Positions 15,496 through 22,038 of a stretch of 64,000 nucleotides of DNA are shown piece after piece (position 1 is the first letter of the stretch; each line of letters starts with the position of its first letter). The position numbers and the translations under genes are program-made. The notes under the pieces are model-generated. The model made no database searches. It was not told where the DNA came from and saw only the letters and a program-made list of their open reading frames with translations. This DNA is from Knoellia sp. Soil729 (GTDB lineage: Bacteria > Actinomycetota > Actinomycetes > Actinomycetales > Dermatophilaceae): contig NZ_LMSA01000002.1 of the NCBI RefSeq assembly GCF_001427985.1, positions 153,550 to 217,549 on the forward strand. Reading direction: 5' to 3'.

Positions 15496-16721
15496 GCGGG
15501 CTCCTGGGCCAACAGCGCGGGAAGGTCGTAGCCCGCGCGCTCGAACCGTTCGCGGTGCGGTGGGTAGCCATCGGCGCGCACGAGCTCGCCGCCACGCATG
15601 ACGAACAGGTCCGCGATCTCGATGACGTCGCCCTCCACCCGCCCAGGGACTGCAGCAATCTCCCGGATGCGGCGCGTGCCGTCTCGCTCGAGTGCGGCGT
15701 GGACCACGATGTCGATGGAGCCGGCGACGGTCGGTACAACGAAACGCGAACCCACGTTCTCACCGGCAAGGAGGGGCAAGGTGCACATCTTTGTGATGGC
15801 CTCGCGCGCACTGTTGGCGTGGATGGTGCACATCCCGGGCAGACCCGAGTTCAACGCGATGAGCAGGTCGAGGCTCTCGGCCTGACGGACCTCACCCACG
15901 ATGATGCGGGAGGGCCGCATGCGCAGCGCCTCCTTGACGAGGCGCCGCAACGGCACCTCGCCCGTGCCCTCGAGGGAGGGCTGGCGACACTGCATCGAGG
16001 CCACGTCGCGCATGGGGATCTTCAGCTCGAAGACCTCCTCGCACGTGACCACACGCTCGCGCGCCGGAATCGCCGACGCCAAGCAATTGAGCATGGTGGT
16101 TTTGCCAGCCTGCGTTCCGCCAGCGACAAGAACGTTGAGCCCCGACGCCACGGCGGCCTCGAGAAACTTGGCCGCTTGGCGGGTGACGGTCCCCAGACGC
16201 ACGAGGTCGTCGAGACTGTCGGCCTTGACGATGAACTTGCGCACATTGACATGCCAGTGCTCGCGGGTGATGTCGGGGATGACCACGTGGAGACGGGAAC
16301 CGTCAGGCAGGACGGCATCGACGAACGGGCTCGACAGGTCGACCCGCCGCCCCGACGACTTGAGCATCCGCTCCACGAGGTCGCGGACCTCGTCCCCGGT
16401 CAGCAGGGTGGTGGTCAGCTCGGCCACGCCACCTCGCGCCACGAAAACGCGGGTGGGCTCGTTGATCCATATCTCCTCGACCGTGGGGTCGTCGAAGTAC
16501 TGCTGCAGGGGTCCGAACCCCGCCACGGTGTCCCAGACGGACTTCTCGGCACGCGCGACATCGCCGAGCACGGGCATGCCACCATGCATCGAGCGCTGGT
16601 CGTAGTCAGCCACGGCGTCACGCACGAGCCGCTGCACCGCCTTTGGCTCGCGCGCCGGATCGAGCCCGGAGCGGCGGATGAGTTCGCGGACTTCGGCCTC
16701 GACGGTGCGAACTGCGTCCAC
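15492..16721 (-). CDS. tadA: Tad pilus assembly ATPase
   Basis: A CpaF/TadA-type secretion ATPase, 409 aa with the start used here. It has the N-terminal helical region, GFGPLQQYFDDPTVEEIWIN, Walker A GGTQAGKTT (about 201-208), a Walker B-like RIIVGEVR, and the His-box segment MCTIHANSA. A GTG at 16766 would add 15 residues, but the GTG chosen has GGAGGGG five to six bases upstream. It powers pilus extension from the cytoplasmic face. No TadZ/Ssd gene or prepilin peptidase lies upstream; both must be encoded elsewhere if the system works. Confidence 0.92.
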   Translation of the reverse strand: MDAVRTVEAEVRELIRRSGLDPAREPKAVQRLVRDAVADYDQRSMHGGMPVLGDVARAEKSVWDTVAGFGPLQQYFDDPTVEEIWINEPTRVFVARGGVAELTTTLLTGDEVRDLVERMLKSSGRRVDLSSPFVDAVLPDGSRLHVVIPDITREHWHVNVRKFIVKADSLDDLVRLGTVTRQAAKFLEAAVASGLNVLVAGGTQAGKTTMLNCLASAIPARERVVTCEEVFELKIPMRDVASMQCRQPSLEGTGEVPLRRLVKEALRMRPSRIIVGEVRQAESLDLLIALNSGLPGMCTIHANSAREAITKMCTLPLLAGENVGSRFVVPTVAGSIDIVVHAALERDGTRRIREIAAVPGRVEGDVIEIADLFVMRGGELVRADGYPPHRERFERAGYDLPALLAQEPA

Positions 16722-17009
16722 TGGGACCCCTCCCCTCCACGCCCACGCTGCCCCGAACTGGTTCACGCGTCGGATCGATCGGCCTGTGCTCTGCCTGCAC
16801 AGACATCAAAGCAACTTTGAGGATCGTGGCCGCGGAGTTGTCCACAGGCCGTCACCTCCGAGGTGCGAACCTCAGGTTAACCAGCACAAGACCTCGTGTC
16901 TCGGCGAGTCGACTCACCACATACATCGCGACGTCCGAAGGCGGGAGCAGGCTCTCCTTCGTCCGACATTCGTCGCTCACGGCACCGGCGACGTGCGTCC
17001 CAAGCCCGT
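16722..17009. other. upstream region of the tad cluster
   Basis: I see no gene in these 288 bases. A short perfect palindrome TCAAAG-CAA-CTTTGA lies at 16806-16820, and a GTTAAC-like AT-richer spot at about 16875. The tad promoter is presumably here, but no clear -35/-10 pair is visible. The half-sites TCAAAG and CTTTGA also occur in the larger palindrome at 19536-19587. Confidence 0.4.
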
Positions 17010-17333
17010 TCACTCGCATTCGGGTCCCCCGGCTGGAGTTGCACAGGCGCTGTCCACCGCCGCCATGAGCGCGCTCCCCACGTGGCGTGCCTCGCTCAGG
17101 GTGTACTCGCGGGCACCGATCAGCACGTAGGGGCCGTCGCTCGTCCCTGTTTCGGGATCGACCGACATGACGACGTATGCCGGTATGCCGTCCGCCACGA
17201 GGAGCGGTTCACCGGTGTGAACCCAGTTCTCCTCCCCCAGGTGCACCCCGTGGCGGGTCACGCACCAGCTGGGGCAAGGCGAGACGGGCACAGAGGCACC
17301 CTCGGGCACAAAACTGGATTCGGCCTTCGACAT
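17010..17333 (-). CDS. CPSWC-motif small protein (DUF6907-like)
   Basis: A 107-aa soluble protein. The motif CPSWCVTRH near residues 18-26, followed by a mixed strand/helix domain ending in EARHVGSALMAAVDSA, resembles the DUF6907 group that is common in actinobacteria; the two Cys and the His may bind zinc. The ATG has AGGAGG four bases upstream. A strong hairpin separates it from the coiled-coil gene upstream, so it probably has its own promoter. The molecular function of this group is unknown to me. Confidence 0.65.
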   Translation of the reverse strand: MSKAESSFVPEGASVPVSPCPSWCVTRHGVHLGEENWVHTGEPLLVADGIPAYVVMSVDPETGTSDGPYVLIGAREYTLSEARHVGSALMAAVDSACATPAGGPECE

Positions 17334-17403
17334 CGGTCCTCCTGGAGTGGTGGTTCTGCTCGTCGTGATGACGCTGGCCGATGGTCTGGCGCCGAATGGG
17401 CGA

Positions 17404-17430
17404 GGGCCCCAGGCTGACTGCCTGGGGCCC
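17404..17430. terminator. terminator hairpin after the coiled-coil gene
   Basis: Perfect 11-bp arms GGGCCCCAGGC (17404-17414) and its complement (17420-17430) with a five-base loop, 36 bases beyond the coiled-coil stop on the minus strand. The stem is all but entirely G-C. No long U-run follows. Confidence 0.75.
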
Positions 17431-17465
17431 CCGGTCACTCCTCCGACAGGTGCGAGCTCTCGCGA

Positions 17466-19445
17466 TCAGGCGAGGCAGCCGCCGAGGGCGATCGTCCCGT
17501 CGATGGCGGCGATGCGATCGAGAACCGCCGCGTACTGCGTCTGCAGGCCCGCCACGACCACCTTTTGCGCGGCCACGGCGTCACGGTTGACCTTCTTGGC
17601 GCTTTCCAGCGTGCGCAGGGTTGCCGACTCGGTCACGATCTTGGCGTCGAGGGCATTCAAGTCGGCCTTGGCGGTGGCCAGCGCCGCCTCTTGGTCACTG
17701 ATCTGCTTGTTGAGCGTGTTCAGCGACGTCTGCAGCGGGGTGAGCTGGTTCTGCAGCGACAGGATGGTGTTCTCCGCTGCAGTGATCGTCGAATTGAGGG
17801 TTCCCAGAGCGGCGACGAGCTTGGTGACCTCACCGTCGAGCTTGGTCACCTCGGCGGTCTGCTCGCTGACGGCGGTGTTGGCCGCGGTCAGGGTGGCCTG
17901 CAGCCCTGGCAGGGCGTCCTGGAGGGCCTTGAGCTCGCCCTGCTTCGTCGTGACTTCTGCCTGTGCGGCCGTGAGGTCCCCGGTCAAGCCAGGCAGCTCC
18001 GCCTCCAGCGCGGCAATCTCCGCCTTCTTCGCGGCCACTGCGGCGTTGGCGTCCGTCAGCGCGGTGTTGGCTGCGGTCTGAGCGGCCTTGGCGTCGGCCA
18101 GGGTGCTGGTGGCGCTGGTGACCTGTGCGTTGGCGCCCGCGAGGCTGGTCTGGAGTCCCGGGAGCTGCTGCTGGAGGTTGCTGCTCTCCTGCTGCTTGGC
18201 CGACAGCTGGGAATTCAGCGTGGCCAGCTGGCCCTGAAGCTTGGTGAGGTCACCGTTCAGGGCGGTGATCAGCGCGGTCTTGGTCGCGGCCTGCTGGTCT
18301 GCGGCATCGATGTCCAGCTTGAGCTGGGCAATCCGGTCCCTCAGGTCCTGCTTCTTCTTTTCGGCGTTTCCCTTGATCGCGGCCAGTTCAGCCTCTTTGG
18401 CAGCAAGCTCGGAACGCAGCGCGTCCGCGTCGGCGACCGGCTTCGCGGTGGCGGCGGCGATCTCCCGCTGCTTGGCTGTGATCTCGGCATTCTTCGTGGC
18501 GATGTCGCCCTGAAGGCCTGCGATCTCGGTCTGCAACACGGGCAGCCGGGCCTCGATGGTGCCGATCTGCTGAGTCAGGGTTGTCACGCTCTGCTCCGCG
18601 AGGCGAAGGTTCTCCTCCGCCTTCACGACAGCGGCTGTGGCCGCCGCTGCGTTGGTGTCGGCGGTCTTCGCCGCCGTCTCCAGCGCGGGCAGCGCGGCGC
18701 GGGCGTCGGCCAGCTTCTTGTCGGCCGCGTCCACGAGCTCCTGAGCGGCGTCGCCCTGAGCGACCAGTCGAGCAAGCTCCTCAGTCGCCGTGTCGATCGC
18801 TGCAACCTGGGCATCGACCTTGTCCTGGGCGGAGGTCGCCGCGGCGGTCGCGCTGTCCAGCCGGGTCTTCGCGGCAGCCAGGTCCCCCTCCTTGGCGGCC
18901 AGGCTCCTGACCACTGCGTCCTTCTGCATCTTCAGCGCGGCCAGATCGCTCTGCGCGGCGGTCAGTTGGGTCTGCAGCGGAGTGATCTGGTCCTCGAGCG
19001 CGGTGCGTTCGCCCTGCAGGGTGGTCAGCTCGGTGTTTGCGGTCGCGATGGCTGCGGTCAGCGTGGCCTTGTCTGCCTCGAGCTGGGTCAGCGACATCGT
19101 CACGGTGTCGACCTGGCCGACCAGCGTGGCCTCTACGGTGTCGAGTTCGGCGATCTCCTTCTCCGCAGCGGTGATCTCCGCGGTGAGAGTGTTCTGCCTG
19201 GTGACCAGGGCGGCACGCTCGGCCACCAGGCTGGCGATCTGCTCGGCGTTCAGGCGAGCCGCGGCCTTCAACAGGTTGGGCTGCACGTTGAGGCGGTGCG
19301 ACTGCTGGTTCATGACACCGTTGCAGATGCCGCCACCCGTGGTCGGTGCGGCGGAGGCCGGAGCCCCGAAGGCCATGGCTCCGAAGGCCGCGAAGGTGAC
19401 CAGAGCTGCGAGGCTGCGGCTTGGAGCAGGACGTGAAGACGACAT
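17466..19445 (-). CDS. secreted long coiled-coil protein with N- and C-terminal cysteines
   Basis: A 659-aa protein of unrecognised family. Residues 1-33 form a Sec-type signal peptide ending in APASAAP. Residues about 60-650 are almost uninterrupted heptad-like Ala/Leu/Glu/Lys/Gln sequence, a very long coiled coil. It is broken at intervals by Pro-containing hinges: ITPLQ (154), LPALE (252), LPVLQ (301), LPGLQ (428), LPGLT (484), LPGLQ (512), LTPLQ (568). The only two Cys are C41 (GGGICNG) and C657 (LGGCLA), at opposite ends. There is no sortase signal, lipobox or transmembrane anchor. The gene directly follows a NarL-type two-component system, from which it is separated by a large palindrome, and precedes a terminator. 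It might be a cell-surface or extracellular structural protein; any M23 or NlpC domain typical of cell-wall hydrolases with coiled coils is absent. Confidence 0.8.
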   Translation of the reverse strand: MSSSRPAPSRSLAALVTFAAFGAMAFGAPASAAPTTGGGICNGVMNQQSHRLNVQPNLLKAAARLNAEQIASLVAERAALVTRQNTLTAEITAAEKEIAELDTVEATLVGQVDTVTMSLTQLEADKATLTAAIATANTELTTLQGERTALEDQITPLQTQLTAAQSDLAALKMQKDAVVRSLAAKEGDLAAAKTRLDSATAAATSAQDKVDAQVAAIDTATEELARLVAQGDAAQELVDAADKKLADARAALPALETAAKTADTNAAAATAAVVKAEENLRLAEQSVTTLTQQIGTIEARLPVLQTEIAGLQGDIATKNAEITAKQREIAAATAKPVADADALRSELAAKEAELAAIKGNAEKKKQDLRDRIAQLKLDIDAADQQAATKTALITALNGDLTKLQGQLATLNSQLSAKQQESSNLQQQLPGLQTSLAGANAQVTSATSTLADAKAAQTAANTALTDANAAVAAKKAEIAALEAELPGLTGDLTAAQAEVTTKQGELKALQDALPGLQATLTAANTAVSEQTAEVTKLDGEVTKLVAALGTLNSTITAAENTILSLQNQLTPLQTSLNTLNKQISDQEAALATAKADLNALDAKIVTESATLRTLESAKKVNRDAVAAQKVVVAGLQTQYAAVLDRIAAIDGTIALGGCLA

Positions 19446-19535
19446 GTGGTTTCTCTCCCCAGGCGGGGGCAGATCCCGGTCGGCTGCCCCTCTCCAATCA
19501 CCGTAGGAGCGGGGCAGAGGTGCTCGTGACCACTT

Positions 19536-19587
19536 CGGAGTTCAAAGACCTGAACGCGGACCGATGTTCAGGCCTTTGAACGCTCCG
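19536..19587. promoter_or_regulatory. large palindrome between response regulator and coiled-coil gene
   Basis: Arms CGGAGTTCAAAGACCTGAAC (19536-19555) and GTTCAGGCCTTTGAACGCTCCG (19566-19587, 22 bases) pair with a two-base bulge and one mismatch over a ten-base loop. It lies 85 bases after the response-regulator stop and 90 bases before the coiled-coil start. It may terminate the regulator transcript, be an operator for the coiled-coil promoter, or both. Confidence 0.6.
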
Positions 19588-19671
19588 AACCCGAGAACCG
19601 GCACCGGACAGCGAAACTGGTGGCGGGCGGCATACGACGTCTGTCTGCGACTCATGGCCGCGAAGCCCGTC

Positions 19672-20343
19672 TCACCCCGGCTCGTCGGGGCTGTCCTGAG
19701 CTCCGCTGAGCAGGCGCAGTGCGCTCTCGCGGTCCTTGACCCGCAGCTTGCGCAGCACGGTCGAGACATGGACCCGCACGGTCGTCGGAGAGACGAACAG
19801 CCGCTTGGCGACGTCGTCGGTGGACAGCCCCTGGCTGAGCATCTCCATGACCTCCCACTCGCGAGTGCTCAGCTTGTCCGCGGCCGCGGACTTGCGGAGG
19901 AACTTGCGGCGGGAAGGGCCGCGGAACTCCTGCATGATCCGCATGACCAGGGTGGGCGACATCGCCGCCTCCCCGAGCAGCACCCCTCGCAGGGTCGCGG
20001 ACAGGGTCGCCGGGTCACCTCCCTTGACCAGGTAGCCGGCGGCACCGGCCCGGAGCGAGTCGAACAGGTCGTCGTCTTCGGTCGACTGGGTGAGCATGAC
20101 GACCGCCGTCTGCGGCAGACTCCGGCTGATCTGCTGGGCAGCGCTGATGCCGTTGCCGGGCATGTGGATGTCGAGCAGCGCGACGTCGGGCCGGTGCTCC
20201 CGGGCGAGGGCGACCGCATCGTCGGCGCTCGCGCCCTCGCCGCAGACCTCACACCCGTCGGCCTCGAGCGCTCGACGGATCTGCTCCCGCATGCGGGCGC
20301 TGTCATCGGCGAGGACCAGACGGATCGGCCTCTGCGTCACCAC
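19672..20343 (-). CDS. NarL/LuxR-family response regulator
   Basis: A 223-aa response regulator. The receiver has acidic DD near 13-14, phospho-acceptor Asp near 58 (ALLDIHMPG) and Lys near 109 (YLVKGG). A linker leads to a LuxR helix-turn-helix (LSTREWEVMEMLSQGLS, then TTVRVHVSTVLRKL). Start is GTG 20343, or GTG 20340, overlapping the kinase stop. It forms a two-component pair with the kinase upstream and probably controls genes nearby, including possibly the coiled-coil gene downstream. Confidence 0.92.
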   Translation of the reverse strand: MVTQRPIRLVLADDSARMREQIRRALEADGCEVCGEGASADDAVALAREHRPDVALLDIHMPGNGISAAQQISRSLPQTAVVMLTQSTEDDDLFDSLRAGAAGYLVKGGDPATLSATLRGVLLGEAAMSPTLVMRIMQEFRGPSRRKFLRKSAAADKLSTREWEVMEMLSQGLSTDDVAKRLFVSPTTVRVHVSTVLRKLRVKDRESALRLLSGAQDSPDEPG

Positions 20344-21773
20344 GTGACCGTCACCCTGCTCCCGCTCCCGCGCTCCGACTCGATCTCCAGGGCGCCGGGC
20401 AGAGCCAACGCGCGGTCGCGCATGCTGACCAGGCCGTAGCCGAGGCCGTCGGCCATCGCACGGTCGGCGTCGAAGCCCTGACCGTCGTCCTGGACGACTA
20501 GGCAGCGGCCGTTGTCGCCCTGCGCGAGCCTCACGTGGATCCGCGGCGCCCTGCCGTGGCGCACGGCGTTGGTCACCGCCTCACGCATGATGCGCATGAG
20601 GGCGTGCTTCTGGTCGGCGCGCACGTCGATGGAGTCGTCGACGTCCACCTCGAGGCTGACCCTGTGGCGCTCGGCCAGCTCCGTCGCCGCTCGGTGGAGC
20701 ACGTAGCCCAAGGGTTCGTCCGCCGGTCGGCCGAGAGCCTGCACCGCTGCCCTGGCCTCGTCGAGCCCCCGGTCGCAGGCGGAGATGATGCGGTCACCAG
20801 CGGGAAGGTCCGCGGGCAGCGCATGGCTCTCGGAACGGATGTAGGCCAGCTCCTGGATCACCCCGTCGTGCAGCTCGCGGGCCAGCCGCTGGCGGTCCTC
20901 GAGCACGGCCGCCCGGGCCTGGGCGCTCCAGTACTGGCTGAGCTCACGGGCTGCGCCCACGAGCAGCAGCAGGTAGCACCCGGTGCGCAGGAGGTCGCCC
21001 GTGTAGAGCCAGTCGGTGTAGAGGGAGGGGAAGAGGAGGTAGTTGACCCGCGCGAAGGCCGCGAGCGCGAACGCCGGCCCGAGCCAGCGGAGCAGCTCGT
21101 CGTCGCGCACGGCGGACTGTGCCGCGAAGGCGATGGAGGCAATGAGGAAGCACAGCGTCGCCACGGTCTGCGCGAGGAGCAGGACGGGATGCCCTGTGAG
21201 CAGGGCACCTCCGGAGGACGGCACCTCCGACGCTGGGTCGACGGCCACGGGAAGGTCAGACCGGCTCACCCACAGTGCCGCTCCCAGCACCACGATGAGG
21301 ATGAGGGGCAGCAGCCAGGCATGTCGTCGGGCGAAGGCTTGACGGATGGGCCGGTTCCCGGTCAGTGCCGCCACGACGATGCATACGGCGCCTGCCAGCC
21401 GCACGCTCAGCGGCAGCCAGATCTCCAGCGTTGCGGGTGACACTCCGGGGAGCCGGCTGGTCAGGGTGGACAACGCCAGGCCGCCTGCTGCGAGGAGCAC
21501 AAGACCCTGGGCCAAGAGGCGGTCCTGCCACCGCCGACGACGGATGAAACGCGCATGAACGAGGTAGGCGACCAGCAGGGCGACGCAGGCGTCCGTGGTG
21601 TCGAGCACGAGGTGCAGCGACGGGCTGTGGAAGCCCCAGGTCAGGTAGGGGCTCCACAGAATCAGGGCGGTGACGAGCAGCCCCAGGAGCCACCCCACCG
21701 CGGTCGCGGAAACGCCCGGGCGAACGGGCGCGTGGCTGAGGAGGGAAGCCCCAGACGTCCGCTCATGCCCCAT
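20337..21773 (-). CDS. NarL-type sensor histidine kinase
   Basis: A 478-aa membrane kinase. About eight hydrophobic segments cover residues 24-275 with little extracytoplasmic sequence, suggesting sensing within the membrane. The HisKA_3 dimerisation helix carries the phospho-accepting His near 302 (LARELHDGVIQEL). A HATPase domain follows (EAVTNAVRHG, DDGQGFD, GLVSMRDR). A TAGGAT hexamer sits exactly seven bases before the ATG, so the mRNA is probably leaderless. Its stop overlaps the response-regulator start. Confidence 0.9.
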   Translation of the reverse strand: MGHERTSGASLLSHAPVRPGVSATAVGWLLGLLVTALILWSPYLTWGFHSPSLHLVLDTTDACVALLVAYLVHARFIRRRRWQDRLLAQGLVLLAAGGLALSTLTSRLPGVSPATLEIWLPLSVRLAGAVCIVVAALTGNRPIRQAFARRHAWLLPLILIVVLGAALWVSRSDLPVAVDPASEVPSSGGALLTGHPVLLLAQTVATLCFLIASIAFAAQSAVRDDELLRWLGPAFALAAFARVNYLLFPSLYTDWLYTGDLLRTGCYLLLLVGAARELSQYWSAQARAAVLEDRQRLARELHDGVIQELAYIRSESHALPADLPAGDRIISACDRGLDEARAAVQALGRPADEPLGYVLHRAATELAERHRVSLEVDVDDSIDVRADQKHALMRIMREAVTNAVRHGRAPRIHVRLAQGDNGRCLVVQDDGQGFDADRAMADGLGYGLVSMRDRALALPGALEIESERGSGSRVTVTW

Positions 21774-21786
21774 GCGGCGAATCCTA
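21774..21786 (-). promoter_or_regulatory. leaderless promoter -10 of the histidine kinase gene
   Basis: TAGGAT (21786-21781) in a CCTAGG context, then seven bases to the ATG. That spacing places the transcription start on the start codon. No Shine-Dalgarno is visible, and no -35 close to consensus is seen at 17-18 bases. Confidence 0.5.
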
Positions 21787-21893
21787 GGAACGCACCGACG
21801 CCAGCGTGGTCAGTTGCCGAATTTGGCACCGAACACCCGGCTTCCGCGGCACGGCAAGGCCGCACACGGGGAAGCGCAGCCGAGGGTGGCGGA

Positions 21894-21946
21894 GGAAACG
21901 TTGAGGGTCCGGACGGAAATGTTCCATCCTGACCCGCAACGTTCCC
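21894..21946. terminator. inverted repeat downstream of glgP
   Basis: Arms GGAAACGTTGAGGGTC (21894-21909) and GACCCGCAACGTTCCC (21931-21946) pair with two mismatches around a 21-base loop. It is about 90 bases past the glgP stop on the minus strand, beyond a tandem repeat, and is a plausible terminator. Confidence 0.5.
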
Positions 21947-21964
21947 GCATGGGGAGCGAAAGTT

Positions 21965-22009
21965 GGGGCGCCTGGGACGCCTGGGGCGCCTGGGGCGCTT
22001 GGGGCGCCT
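21965..22009. repeat. 9-bp tandem repeat, five copies
   Basis: Five head-to-tail copies of GGGGCGCCT (one with GGGACGCCT, one with GGGGCGCTT) lie between the glgP stop and its putative terminator. A period of 9 keeps a reading frame, which explains spurious Trp-Gly-Ala and Ala-Pro-Gln ORFs across it. Copy number is likely variable between strains. Confidence 0.85.
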
Positions 22010-22038
22010 TGAGGCGGTTGGGGTGCTGGGGGCTGGGG

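Noticed and set aside
17565-19436. A 623-codon Gly/Leu/Arg-rich frame antisense to the coiled-coil gene
   Set aside because: It mirrors the low-complexity coiled-coil codons; no start signal or domain is seen, while the minus-strand reading has signal peptide and ribosome site.
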